DNA of 64,000 nucleotides from an uncultured Lachnospiraceae bacterium (GTDB lineage: Bacteria > Bacillota > Clostridia > Lachnospirales > Lachnospiraceae). The translations under genes were made by a program, and so were the position numbers. Under the pieces are notes generated by a model. It did not search any database, was not told the origin of the DNA, and saw nothing but the letters and a program-made list of their open reading frames with translations. How positions within the stretch are numbered: the first letter of the stretch is position 1; each line of letters starts with the position of its first letter. Below are positions 7,462 to 16,278 of the stretch, one piece after another. The stretch lies in NCBI GenBank assembly GCA_910586125.1, contig CAJUHP010000017.1:1-64000 (forward strand), written 5' to 3'.

Positions 7462-9912
7462 CTATTTTGCTCCTTCCTTTAAAACAGCAATGGTTACGCC
7501 GTGGTCTCCCTCCCCGAAGGCTCCCAGATGAAACTCCTCTACCTGCGACGCCTTCTTTAACATCTTGTGGACGGCGTTTCGCAGCGCGCCGGTTCCGCGC
7601 CCGTGGATGATGCGGACCTGCGGCAGATGCGCCAGACAGGCGTCGTCGATGTACTTATCCAATACCGGCATGGCCTCGTCCACGGTCATCCCGATCAGAT
7701 TGACCTCCGGGGAAATGCTCATGGTCTTGGAAGCGCCGATGCCGCTCATGTTGGATTTCTGTTTCCTGCCGCGCGGCCCCGGCACCCCGTTCGGCCCTGT
7801 GATGGTCGGCTCGTCGATCCGTTCCAGGTCCTTTATATTCACCTGCGAGCGGAGGATTCCCATCTGGACAAACAGATCGCCCCTGGCGTTCGGTTTGGTG
7901 CTGACGGTCCCATTTAAATTCATGGACAGCACCCGGACCGCGTCCCCGATCTGAAAATCGGAGGCTTTCTGCTGTTTTTTCTGTTTCTTTTCCGCCCGGA
8001 CCGCCGTGCGCTTCTCCGCCTCCGTCAGTTTATCCCGAAGCGCGCTGCGCTCTGCTTCCAGCTCCTTTGCGACGCCGGCCCCTCCTGCCAGCTTGTTGAT
8101 GCGCCGAATCGTCTGATCCGCCGTCTCCTTGGCCTCCTCCAAAATCCGGCGGGCCTCCTCGTTTGCGCTCTGCAGATAGCGTTCCCGGCGCTTTGCCAGA
8201 TCTTCCTTGCCGGCGTGGAGCTCCTCCTTTAGTCGGGCCAGCTCCTCCTTATAGCGGGCCACCTCCGCTTTCTCCTGCTCCATCGTGAGGCGGGCTTCTT
8301 CCAGTTCCCCGATCATATCTTCAAAATGCTTATCCTGCTGTCCGATTCTCGCGCCCGCGTCATCAATCAGGAAGGCGGGCAAACCCAGCTTGCCGGCGAT
8401 GGCAAAGGCGTTGCTCTTGCCGGGAATGCCGATCAGCAGGCGGTACGTCGGCCGCAGCGTCTCCACGTTGAACTCGCAGCTTGCGTTTTCCACCCCGTCC
8501 GTGGACAGGGCATAGACCTTGATCTCGCTGTAATGCGTCGTCGCCATGACCCGCACATCCATCTTGTGAAGAAAATCCAGAATAGAAACGGCCAGCGCCG
8601 CCCCCTCGGTCGGATCGGTTCCGGCGCACAGCTCGTCAAACAGCACCAGGCTTCCGGTGTCCGCCTTCTCCAGAATCCGGACAATATTGGTCATATGGGA
8701 GGAAAAGGTGCTGAGATTCTGCTCGATGCTCTGTTCGTCTCCGATATCGGCGTACACTTCGGTAAACAGCGCCAGCCTCGATCCGTCAAACGCCGGAATG
8801 TGCAGGCCGGCCTGCCCCATCAGCGTCAGAAGACCCACGGTCTTCAGCGAGACCGTCTTGCCTCCCGTGTTCGGTCCGGTGACGATCAGCGTGTTGTAAT
8901 TCTCGCCCAGCGTCACGTCGATGGGTACGACCTGATCCTTTTGCAGAAGAGGATGTCGTCCCTGGCGGATCTCAATCTGCCCCTTTTCATTGAACTGCGG
9001 ACAGGAGGCGTCCATGTCTCTGGCCAGAGCGGCTCTGGCAAAAATATAATCCAACTGCGACAGCATAAGAAGATCTGTCTGCAGCGCTTCGATGTGAGGG
9101 GCGGTCTGGCTACTCAACTGCGCCAGGATCGCTTCTATCTCCTTCTGTTCCGCAATCTCCAGCTCCCGGATCTCGTTGTTCAGCCGGACGACTGCCATCG
9201 GCTCAATAAAGTAGGTGGAGCCGTTGCGGGACTGGTCATGGACCATACCGCTCACCTGATTCTTATATTCCGCCTTGACCGGAATGCAGTACCGTCCGCT
9301 GCGCATGGTGATCACGGCGTCCTGCAGTTGTGTCCGATTGGAGTTGACAATCTCATTTAGCTGGCTGTGAATCCGATCTCCGGCCCTCTGAATGGAGCGG
9401 CGGATGCTGCGCAGCTTCGGGCTGGCGTCGTCGCTCATCTCCTCCTCGGACAGAATGCAGCGGCTGATCTCCTGATTCAAAACAGTCAAAGGTTCAATGG
9501 CGGCAAACATGGCGTCCAGACTGTCGCCCATGTTCTCCTCTTCCTCCGAAATTTCCATGTGCCGGCCGGTGCTGAGGCGGGACGTCTCCCCGCGCCCGTA
9601 CGAGCGGGCTCTGGCCGCCGCTGTGAGAAGCGCGCCGATGGACAGCAGCTCCTGCATACTCAGAGAACTGCCGACTTCCAGGCGTTTTAACGAAGCCCGG
9701 ATATCTCTGGCCCCGGAAAAAGAAATACTGCCGTGGCGGTACAGTCTCGCCAGCGCGTCTCTCGTCTGGGTCTGCGCTGTCGTGACCGCCTCCAAATCGC
9801 TCAAGGGAACACACTCTTTACACATCTGTGCGCCGAGAGGCGTGGAGGCATGTTCTGCCAGGCGGTGTATAATTTTATGAAATTCAAGAGTCTTTAATAC
9901 TTTCTCGTTCAT
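7462..9912 (-). CDS. mutS2: MutS2 ATPase with C-terminal Smr domain
   Basis: 816 aa. The chosen ATG at 9912 (MNEKVLKTLEFHKII) has AAGGAT upstream and matches the family N-terminus; the open frame runs 50 codons further upstream without a credible start. It contains the clamp and lever region, Walker A TGPNTGGKT, Walker B-type LVLFDELCAGTDP, a Lys/Glu-rich coiled coil (about 515-630), a KOW-like segment and a C-terminal Smr domain with IIHGRGTGALR. MutS2 proteins act against recombination and, in Bacillus subtilis, at collided ribosomes. The first Smr motif reads VNLIGM instead of LDLRG/LDLHG, so nuclease activity of that domain is doubtful. It heads an operon with the two-component system. 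Confidence 0.93.
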   Translation of the reverse strand: MNEKVLKTLEFHKIIHRLAEHASTPLGAQMCKECVPLSDLEAVTTAQTQTRDALARLYRHGSISFSGARDIRASLKRLEVGSSLSMQELLSIGALLTAAARARSYGRGETSRLSTGRHMEISEEEENMGDSLDAMFAAIEPLTVLNQEISRCILSEEEMSDDASPKLRSIRRSIQRAGDRIHSQLNEIVNSNRTQLQDAVITMRSGRYCIPVKAEYKNQVSGMVHDQSRNGSTYFIEPMAVVRLNNEIRELEIAEQKEIEAILAQLSSQTAPHIEALQTDLLMLSQLDYIFARAALARDMDASCPQFNEKGQIEIRQGRHPLLQKDQVVPIDVTLGENYNTLIVTGPNTGGKTVSLKTVGLLTLMGQAGLHIPAFDGSRLALFTEVYADIGDEQSIEQNLSTFSSHMTNIVRILEKADTGSLVLFDELCAGTDPTEGAALAVSILDFLHKMDVRVMATTHYSEIKVYALSTDGVENASCEFNVETLRPTYRLLIGIPGKSNAFAIAGKLGLPAFLIDDAGARIGQQDKHFEDMIGELEEARLTMEQEKAEVARYKEELARLKEELHAGKEDLAKRRERYLQSANEEARRILEEAKETADQTIRRINKLAGGAGVAKELEAERSALRDKLTEAEKRTAVRAEKKQKKQQKASDFQIGDAVRVLSMNLNGTVSTKPNARGDLFVQMGILRSQVNIKDLERIDEPTITGPNGVPGPRGRKQKSNMSGIGASKTMSISPEVNLIGMTVDEAMPVLDKYIDDACLAHLPQVRIIHGRGTGALRNAVHKMLKKASQVEEFHLGAFGEGDHGVTIAVLKEGAK

Positions 9913-10049
9913 GATACTATCCTTATCTGAAAATAACAGGTATAGAAATACAGTGTGACAAATGCGGGATACCTGGGGCTGATCCCTTATAGTATAACGC
10001 ATTCCCGCGGATTTTGGTAGAGGAAACGCGCTATCTTTTGTATTTTCTC

Positions 10050-10078
10050 TTGACAAACTCATCCGTTTGCCGTATGAT
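10050..10078 (+). promoter_or_regulatory. promoter of marR-ftsH
   Basis: TTGACA at 10050-10055 and TATGAT at 10073-10078 with a 17-nt spacer. It lies about 105 nt upstream of the marR start, with the 10101-10115 palindrome just downstream of the likely transcription start, where a repressor could block transcription. Confidence 0.7.
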
Positions 10079-10100
10079 AGCGTGCATATAGTTTTATTTT

Positions 10101-10115
10101 AAATATATTATATTT
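10101..10115. promoter_or_regulatory. AT-rich palindrome, probable MarR operator
   Basis: AAATATATTATATTT is a perfect inverted repeat with 7-bp arms around a single central base. It sits 23 nt after the -10 hexamer of the marR promoter. MarR regulators commonly bind AT-rich palindromes of about this size next to their own gene; assignment to this regulator is inferred from position. Confidence 0.5.
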
Positions 10116-10182
10116 CAAAACTGTCACGAGAGGAAGAAAACCGCACTCTGTGCGGGAATGGGATAAGGAAAGGAGACGCTTC

Positions 10183-10632
10183 ATGCAGAATACGGAACTG
10201 CGCAATCTTTTGTGGGATATGGCAAAGACGATCTGCTCCGAGGTGGCCGGAACGCTGGAACCGGCGGCCAGGGAACGCGGACTGACCATGATTCAGTTTC
10301 GTTTTCTCTGCGAGATCCACATCCGGCAGCCGGTCACAGTGGGAATGCTCAGTCACATTGTGGGAGAGAATAAGGGAAACTGCTCCAGCATGTGCAAGAA
10401 GCTGGAACAGGCCGGTTATCTGAAGCGCAGCCGCAGCCAGACGGACGAGCGCCGGGTCGAACTGCATCTGACCGCCGCAGGCGAAGAACTGCTTCGCCAG
10501 ATTGCCGCAGGGACCGACGAGCGCTATGCCAAACTTACCGGCGAAATTTTGCCGGAAGAATTGGAAGAGATATTAGACGGCATGAAACGTCTGATCCAGG
10601 CCCTGCGCCGTCTTCCCAATCCTTCGCTCTGA
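10183..10632 (+). CDS. MarR-family transcriptional regulator
   Basis: 149 aa from the ATG at 10183, which has AGGAG 5 nt upstream; an alternative start 11 codons earlier has no better signal. Winged-helix region: MIQFRFLCEIHIRQPVTVGM, then VGENKGNCSSMCKKLEQAGYL as recognition helix and RSRSQTDERRVELHLT as wing, all typical of MarR. It is 87 nt upstream of an ftsH-like protease on the same strand and behind a promoter with a palindrome, so it probably represses its own operon. Ligand unknown. Confidence 0.88.
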   Translation: MQNTELRNLLWDMAKTICSEVAGTLEPAARERGLTMIQFRFLCEIHIRQPVTVGMLSHIVGENKGNCSSMCKKLEQAGYLKRSRSQTDERRVELHLTAAGEELLRQIAAGTDERYAKLTGEILPEELEEILDGMKRLIQALRRLPNPSL

Positions 10633-10719
10633 CCTTGGGCTTGGCGTCCCAGCCAATAGCCCCGCACAATAAGGACCGCTCCCGCTTTCCGGCCAATACA
10701 GAAAGGATACCATTTGATT

Positions 10720-12546
10720 ATGAAAGAAGAGAAGAAACCATCCAGAAAACCTCTGATTTTTTATTATTTTATCGCCCTCATCGTCTGGCTTTTATTCAAT
10801 TCCATACTGGCCCCCGGCCTGTTCGGCACGAAAGTGCAGGAAGTCACCTACAATTTTCTTCTGGAGCAGGTGGCGGCAGGCCATGTGACCCAAGTTGTCA
10901 TGGAGAACGACCGCTATCTGTTCACGGCGCTCGACGAGAATGGAAAAGAGCGGCTCTACAAGACCGGCCTGTGGCCGGACTATTCCGAGCTGACCGAACA
11001 GCTCAAGGAGGCGGGCGTAAAGTTCGGCGGTACCATCCCGGCCAAAAACAACTCCCTTCTCACCTCCATACTGGGAGGCATCCTGTCCCTGCTGCCGCTT
11101 CTTCTCCTGGGCTTTTTTATGTCCAGCATGCTGAAAAAACGGATGGGGGACTCCATGGGCAATGTCATGTCCTTCGGCAAATCCAACGCCAAGATCTATG
11201 TGGAAGCCCAGACCGGCAAGACCTTTTTGGATGTGGCCGGGCAGGATGAGGCCAAGGAAGCGCTGACGGAGATCGTGGATTTTCTGCACAACCCGCAGAA
11301 ATACGCTGACATCGGCGCCAATCTGCCCAAGGGAGCGCTCTTGGTCGGCCCTCCCGGCACCGGCAAAACGCTGCTGGCCAAGGCGGTGGCCGGGGAAGCC
11401 CAGGTTCCCTTCTTCTCCATCTCCGGCTCTGAATTCGTGGAAATGTTTGTCGGCATGGGAGCCGCCAAGGTCCGCGATCTGTTCAAGCAGGCAAACGAAA
11501 AGGCGCCCTGCATCGTTTTTATCGACGAGATCGACACCATCGGCAAAAAGCGCGACAACAATATGGGCGGCAACGATGAGCGCGAGCAGACCTTAAACCA
11601 GCTTCTGACCGAGATGGACGGCTTTGACGGCGCCAAGGGCGTGGTGATTCTGGCCGCCACCAACCGCCCGGAAACCCTGGACAAAGCGCTGCTGCGCCCC
11701 GGCCGTTTCGACCGCCGCATCCCCGTGGAACTGCCCGACTTAAAGGGCCGGGAAGCCATCTTAAAGGTCCACGGAAAAAATGTTAAGCTCGATTCTTCCG
11801 TTGACTTCAACACCATCGCCCGCGCTACCTCCGGCGCATCCGGCGCAGAACTCGCCAACATCATCAACGAGGGAGCGCTGCGCGCTGTCCGCCAGGGACG
11901 CACAACGGTCAGCCAGTCCGATCTGGAGGAGAGCGTGGAGGTTGTGATCGCCGGCTATCAGCGCAAGGGAGCCGTCATCTGCGAGCGGGAAAAGCAGGTG
12001 ATCGCCTACCACGAAATCGGCCATGCTCTGGTGGCTGCCCGCCAGACCGAGTCCGCCCCGGTCCACAAGATTACGATCATTCCCCGCACCTCCGGCGCAC
12101 TGGGCTACACCATGCAGGTGGAGGAGGGAGAGAAGGTTCTGATGACGCGCGAGGAAGGCTTTAACAAGATCGCCACGTTCACCGGCGGACGGGCCGCCGA
12201 GGAACTTGTCTTCGGCTCCGTTACTTCCGGGGCCTCCAACGATATCGAGCAGGCCACAAGACTGGCCAGGGCCATGGTGACGCGCTACGGCATGAGCCGC
12301 AATTTTGATATGATTGCCCTGGAGACCGTGACAAATCCCTATCTGGGCGCCGACACCACCTTGAGCTGCTCGCCCGAAACCGCCGCACGGATCGATGAGG
12401 AGGTCAACGATCTGATCCGAAGCGCCCATGAAAAGGCGATTGGCATCCTCAAGGAGAACGTGGAAAAACTTCATGAACTGGCTCACTTTCTTCTGGAAAA
12501 AGAGACGATCAGCGGGGAGGAATTTATGGCGGTTTTAAACGGCTGA
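10720..12546 (+). CDS. ftsH: FtsH-family ATP-dependent zinc metalloprotease
   Basis: 608 aa from the ATG at 10720; a TTG two codons earlier (10714) has better spacing from GAAAGGA and may be the true start. TM1 is at about 11-30, a short external domain follows, and TM2 is at about 112-137. The AAA domain has Walker A GPPGTGKT (210-217), Walker B VFIDEID and arginine fingers in RPGRFDRR. The M41 protease domain has zinc motif HEIGH (431-435; the family usually shows HEAGH) and a downstream Asp in ASNDIEQAT. The protease degrades membrane and short-lived cytosolic proteins. Regulation by the adjacent MarR protein is inferred. The gene may be a second, specialised ftsH; this cannot be judged from the window. 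Confidence 0.9.
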   Translation: MKEEKKPSRKPLIFYYFIALIVWLLFNSILAPGLFGTKVQEVTYNFLLEQVAAGHVTQVVMENDRYLFTALDENGKERLYKTGLWPDYSELTEQLKEAGVKFGGTIPAKNNSLLTSILGGILSLLPLLLLGFFMSSMLKKRMGDSMGNVMSFGKSNAKIYVEAQTGKTFLDVAGQDEAKEALTEIVDFLHNPQKYADIGANLPKGALLVGPPGTGKTLLAKAVAGEAQVPFFSISGSEFVEMFVGMGAAKVRDLFKQANEKAPCIVFIDEIDTIGKKRDNNMGGNDEREQTLNQLLTEMDGFDGAKGVVILAATNRPETLDKALLRPGRFDRRIPVELPDLKGREAILKVHGKNVKLDSSVDFNTIARATSGASGAELANIINEGALRAVRQGRTTVSQSDLEESVEVVIAGYQRKGAVICEREKQVIAYHEIGHALVAARQTESAPVHKITIIPRTSGALGYTMQVEEGEKVLMTREEGFNKIATFTGGRAAEELVFGSVTSGASNDIEQATRLARAMVTRYGMSRNFDMIALETVTNPYLGADTTLSCSPETAARIDEEVNDLIRSAHEKAIGILKENVEKLHELAHFLLEKETISGEEFMAVLNG

Positions 12547-12580
12547 CCATTGGCTTTTCAAACTCTTTTCCAATTAAAAT

Positions 12581-12612
12581 GCGGGGGCCGCACAGTAAAT
12601 CGCGGCCCCCGC
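12581..12612. terminator. GC-rich hairpin between ftsH and prs
   Basis: Perfect 11-bp stem GCGGGGGCCGC / GCGGCCCCCGC with a 10-nt loop between two convergent genes. On the minus strand it is followed by ATTTTAATT, so it best fits termination of the dnaD-dnaC-prs transcript, and it may serve both directions. Confidence 0.65.
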
Positions 12613-12627
12613 TCTAAAGCGTTCTGC

Positions 12628-13797
12628 TCATTCTTTCTTTTGATATCCGTCCACAAACTCCTGAATTCTTCCCACGGGATTGATGTAATCTTCGATGCTC
12701 GAATCATGGTTCAGCGTGTCAATCAGAAGCGCGATGTATTTGCTCATATTGGCGGAGGTATAGTAAGGCCGGGCCAGAAGTTCCTCCGGCTGATAGATCA
12801 GATTGGTCGTCACAATCCGGTCAAACACACCCTCTTCATAAGCCTGGTCAAAGCACTCCAGGCCGCTTGTAAACAGGCCGAAGGTGGCCACGATGAAAAT
12901 CCGCCCCGCTTTGCGGCGCTTCAGCTCGCGGGCCACATCCAGAGCGCTCTCGCCGGATGAGATCATGTCGTCGCGGATAATCAGATCCTTGCCCTCGATA
13001 TTGCCGCCCAAGAATTCATGAGCCACAATAGGATTGCGGCCGTCCACCACGGTGGCATAGTCGCGGCGCTTATAGAACATTCCCACATCCAGCCCCAGCA
13101 CATTGGCCAGATATACCGCCCGGCGCATTCCGCCCTCATCCGGGCTGATCACCATCATATGATCGCTGTCAATGCGCAGATCCGGCTCCGCCCGCAGAAG
13201 ATTTTTGACAAACTGATAGGCCGGCGGAACGCTCTCAAAGGTAGTCAGGGGGATCGCATTCTGAACCCGGTCGTCGTGTGCGTCAAAGGTCAGTACCTGA
13301 TCCACCCCCATCCGCTCCAGCTCCTGCAGCGCCAGCGCACAGTCCAGAGACTCTCTGCCGGAGCGGTTATGCTGGCGGCTCTCATAGAGAAACGGCATGA
13401 TGACCGTGATTCTCCGCGCTTTTCCGGCCACGGCCGCTATGATCCGCTTCAGGTTCTGAAAGTGATCGTCCGGGGACATGGGATTCTGCTTTCCGCTGAT
13501 CGTATAGGAGGCGCTGTAGTTGCAGACGTCCACCATCACATACAGATCCATGCCGCGCACGGAATCTTTGATCACGCCTTTGCCCTCGCCGGAACCAAAG
13601 CGGGGGACTTCGCTGCCGATCAGATAGGAGTCCTTGACATATCCCTCAAAAACCTGATCCAGATCCTGTGTTTCCCGCCCCTCATGACGCCACTGCACCA
13701 GATATTGATCAACGTCCTTCCCCATCTGTGTGCAGCCGTGCAGCGCGACAACGCCCAGGGGACCATAGGGTATGGTATTGCGGATTTTCTTTTCCAT
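12628..13797 (-). CDS. prs: ribose-phosphate pyrophosphokinase (PRPP synthetase)
   Basis: 389 aa, longer than the usual 315-320 aa because of an N-terminal extension and insertions; this long form is known in Clostridia. It makes PRPP from ribose 5-phosphate and ATP for nucleotide, His and Trp synthesis. Family signatures: ARRITVIMPFLYESRQHNRSG (Arg/His ATP-binding region), VDQVLTFDAHD, VISPDEGGMRRA, and the PRPP-binding loop DLIIRDDMISSGESA, where the canonical form is DDMIDTAGT. It begins 1 nt after the dnaC stop, so it is in the same transcript as the helicase-loading genes. Confidence 0.88.
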   Translation of the reverse strand: MEKKIRNTIPYGPLGVVALHGCTQMGKDVDQYLVQWRHEGRETQDLDQVFEGYVKDSYLIGSEVPRFGSGEGKGVIKDSVRGMDLYVMVDVCNYSASYTISGKQNPMSPDDHFQNLKRIIAAVAGKARRITVIMPFLYESRQHNRSGRESLDCALALQELERMGVDQVLTFDAHDDRVQNAIPLTTFESVPPAYQFVKNLLRAEPDLRIDSDHMMVISPDEGGMRRAVYLANVLGLDVGMFYKRRDYATVVDGRNPIVAHEFLGGNIEGKDLIIRDDMISSGESALDVARELKRRKAGRIFIVATFGLFTSGLECFDQAYEEGVFDRIVTTNLIYQPEELLARPYYTSANMSKYIALLIDTLNHDSSIEDYINPVGRIQEFVDGYQKKE

Positions 13798-13798
13798 T

Positions 13799-14812
13799 CT
13801 ACTTTTCTCCTCCGTGCTTTTTTCTTTGCTCTCTCTGTTTCCAAATCCTTACATCGCCCTGCGGGAGCGACAGGAAGCGGAAATTTTCAACCAGGCGGGA
13901 GCCGATTCGCTCCGAGTATTCCCGGCCCAACTGGCCCGGCGTCAGGTTGGTGGTGATAATGGTGGACTTTCTGCGCAGCAGGCGTTCGTTCAGACAGTAA
14001 AAGAGCTGCGCGTTCGTAAAGCCGTTCGCAAACTCTGTTCCCAGATCGTCGATAATCAGAAGATCGCATTCCAGAACGGACCACACGCCGCTCTCCGCTT
14101 CCCCTTCTTCCTCTCTGTGAAAGCGCTCTTTTGCCATGATATCAAAGAGATCTGCCGCCGCCAGGTAGACCACGGAATGATACTGCTCAATCAGCTCCTT
14201 GGCGATACAGCCGGCCAGAAACGTTTTCCCCACGCCGGTGCTGCCGTACAAAACCAGATTCCCGCCCTCCCGGTCAAAGTTTGCAGCGAAGCTCTTACAG
14301 GATGCAATCACGCCCCGCATATATTGGCGAACGCTCTGTCCGCTCTTTCCCGCCGGTTCCGTATCCGAATAGCAGAGATCCGTGCAGCTCTCAAAATTCT
14401 CTGTCTGTAAGCGTTCCCGGATTCGGGACTGATGATACAGAATTTCCAGTTCCTTCTGCAAAAAACAGCGGCATTTTTTTCCGTCTATATAACCTGTGTC
14501 CCGGCACAGAGCACAGTCCCAGTGCATATCCAGACAATCCGGCGCAAGCCCCGCTGCATCCAGCAGCTTCTCGCGCTCGGCGCGGATCTTGTCGTACTCC
14601 CCTCTCAGATTCTCTAAAGCCCCGCTGTCCCCCTCCAACAGACGCCTGGCCTGGCGGACTGCCAGCGTGGACAGTTCGCCGTCCAGCTCGGCCAGCCTTG
14701 GATAAAGGCCATAGATTTGCTCCCGCCTCTGCTGCTGCTCCTGCCGGTTTCTTGACTGTTTGCGGTCATACTCCCGCATGACCGACGCATACTGCGAATT
14801 GTTCAGTGCCAT
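13799..14812 (-). CDS. dnaC: DnaC/DnaI-like helicase loader ATPase
   Basis: 337 aa. The N-terminal helical part carries a zinc-type cluster (CLDMHWDCALCRDTGYIDG then KCRCF, residues about 95-120) like that of DnaI. The C-terminal AAA+ domain has Walker A LYGSTGVGKTFLAG, Walker B LLIIDDLGTE and a sensor region STIITTNLTPGQLG. Loaders of this kind deliver the replicative helicase to DNA. It lies 8 nt downstream of the DnaD-domain gene, the classical partner. The start at 14812 has GGGGGAACT directly upstream. Confidence 0.88.
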   Translation of the reverse strand: MALNNSQYASVMREYDRKQSRNRQEQQQRREQIYGLYPRLAELDGELSTLAVRQARRLLEGDSGALENLRGEYDKIRAEREKLLDAAGLAPDCLDMHWDCALCRDTGYIDGKKCRCFLQKELEILYHQSRIRERLQTENFESCTDLCYSDTEPAGKSGQSVRQYMRGVIASCKSFAANFDREGGNLVLYGSTGVGKTFLAGCIAKELIEQYHSVVYLAAADLFDIMAKERFHREEEGEAESGVWSVLECDLLIIDDLGTEFANGFTNAQLFYCLNERLLRRKSTIITTNLTPGQLGREYSERIGSRLVENFRFLSLPQGDVRIWKQREQRKKHGGEK

Positions 14813-14820
14813 AGTTCCCC

Positions 14821-15912
14821 CTAGCCGTTCAGCTCCTCCAGAATGGCGTCATAGTCATAGCCCACCTGATCAAAATTGTGAAAACGATTGGGCTTTGCCG
14901 CCTCCGTCCGGCGCGCGCGCCCGCTTTCTTTCTCCTTGGCAAAGGCGGCGTCCAGCGTGTCGATATCCTTCCGATCTTTCACTCCCTTTTTCTTCCAGTC
15001 GGCCAAAATGCCCCCGGCATAGTCGAAGCTAGGCTCGTGGATGGTGCGGATGGTCCGGCTGCAGGCTTCCAGCACAATGTCCATTTGAAAACCATAGTCA
15101 TAGAACCAGATGTCCATGACTTTTTTTTCCTCCGGCGCCGGCCCTCGTCTGGTCAGCCCGAACGCTCTCAGAACCTGATAATACTGCTTGCGGCAGATTT
15201 CTGTGCGCTCTCTGGCATCGTCCACGGTCACAATCCCTTTCCCATGCCAGTCCAGCGCCACGACCTCGATGTAATGCAGGCTCTTATGACCGGCGTCCAC
15301 GCTGGTTTCCACCAGATATTCCAGCAGATCCGCCCGCATGTGCAGCTCGCCGTACAGATAACCAAACAGATCGCTCCCGGAAGGCCCCAGCGGTTCGCCC
15401 AGATACTTTCCCACGATGTAGAGAAGCTGTCCAAAATCCTCGTCCACTGCCAATTCCCGCCGCTTTGCGGCATCCGGTGCGCGGCATTTTTCCTTCTTTC
15501 TCTCTCCTTGTGCGCCCGCTTCCGACACAGAGTTCCCCGGCGCATCCTTTGTCTGCTGTTCGGAAGCTTCCGTCTTCGCCGCCGCCTGCGCGCCGGAATT
15601 TCCCGCCGAAACGTCGGTTTCCTGCACCGGCAGGAAACGGATCTCCCGGATCTCCCGGCCGCCGTCTGTCACAAGCTGCAAAAGCCCTTTTTTATCCCAG
15701 TAGCGCAGCGCCCGCAGCACGTCTCTCTCGGTATCGTCCAGCAGATCCGCCAGTTTTCCGACGCTGATCCCTTGTCCGCTGCGAAAGCTGCGCAAAAGAA
15801 GCAGATAGACTTTCACATATTCCCCGTCCGCTTCCGGCAGATACCTGTCGATAAACACATTCGGAATCATTGTCACGCCGCTTTCTGAGCCGGTCAATAC
15901 TATGTCTGCCAT
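14821..15912 (-). CDS. dnaD: DnaD-domain replication initiation protein
   Basis: 363 aa. An N-terminal winged helix (about 20-105, PEADGEYVKVYLLLLRSF) is followed by a low-complexity Ala/Glu/Lys-rich linker and two DnaD C-terminal domains. The diagnostic YxxxIxxxW-like motif occurs as FDYAGGILADWKKKGV near residue 305. In Firmicutes DnaD acts with DnaB and DnaI to remodel the origin and load helicase. It is the first gene of dnaD-dnaC-prs. Upstream lie an extended -10 promoter and a block of DnaA-box-like sequences, suggesting DnaA control. Confidence 0.87.
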   Translation of the reverse strand: MADIVLTGSESGVTMIPNVFIDRYLPEADGEYVKVYLLLLRSFRSGQGISVGKLADLLDDTERDVLRALRYWDKKGLLQLVTDGGREIREIRFLPVQETDVSAGNSGAQAAAKTEASEQQTKDAPGNSVSEAGAQGERKKEKCRAPDAAKRRELAVDEDFGQLLYIVGKYLGEPLGPSGSDLFGYLYGELHMRADLLEYLVETSVDAGHKSLHYIEVVALDWHGKGIVTVDDARERTEICRKQYYQVLRAFGLTRRGPAPEEKKVMDIWFYDYGFQMDIVLEACSRTIRTIHEPSFDYAGGILADWKKKGVKDRKDIDTLDAAFAKEKESGRARRTEAAKPNRFHNFDQVGYDYDAILEELNG

Positions 15913-16031
15913 ATCCTCTCACTCCGTTCCTGCCGCCAGATCAGCCTGCCGTTTGCCCTGCGCGGCGTCTCCCCTGCTGGACAATGACCGGATACCTGCC
16001 CGGCTTTCACCGTTGCTCTCCTCCGCTCTTA

Positions 16032-16037
16032 AGTATA
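16032..16037 (-). promoter_or_regulatory. extended -10 element for dnaD-dnaC-prs
   Basis: The minus strand reads TGTTATACT, a TGn-TATACT extended -10, about 120 nt upstream of the dnaD start. No clear -35 hexamer is seen, which is common for extended -10 promoters. Confidence 0.4.
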
Positions 16038-16055
16038 ACACAAAATTCGCAAAAA

Positions 16056-16075
16056 GGAAACGGGAGGACGTTTCC
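16056..16075. terminator. short hairpin with flanking A/T runs after murC
   Basis: GGAAACG (16056-16062) pairs with CGTTTCC (16069-16075); T-rich runs follow on both strands. On the minus strand it would end the aroK-murC transcript before the dnaD promoter. Confidence 0.5.
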
Positions 16076-16108
16076 CTTTTTTCTATTCCGAATTCCGCGG
16101 GCGGTTAT

Positions 16109-16277
16109 TGTGGAAAATGTGGATACTGTGGACAAGTCTCCCGGCAGGTGTCCATTTCCTGAAAAATTCTGCCTTTTTTCGTCTCAGACATCCACAGAGG
16201 ACAGTGGATAACTGTCAAACATTTCCACAGTCATTTTCCCCCAATCCTGTTGATAACACTGTGGATAATGTGGATAA
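16109..16277. promoter_or_regulatory. cluster of DnaA-box-like 9-mers upstream of dnaD
   Basis: Within 170 bp between murC and dnaD there are two perfect boxes TGTGGATAA head to tail (16260-16268, 16269-16277), preceded by TGTTGATAA (16248-16256). A second head-to-tail trio is TGTGGAAAA, TGTGGATAC, TGTGGACAA (16109-16117, 16118-16126, 16127-16135). Near matches also occur at 16188-16196, 16203-16211 and 16221-16229, and TTATCAACA at 16332-16340 inside murC. The consensus TTATCCACA is the DnaA box. No dnaA, dnaN or AT-rich unwinding element is present, so a regulatory or DnaA-titrating cluster is more likely than an origin. Confidence 0.7.
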
Positions 16278-16278
16278 C

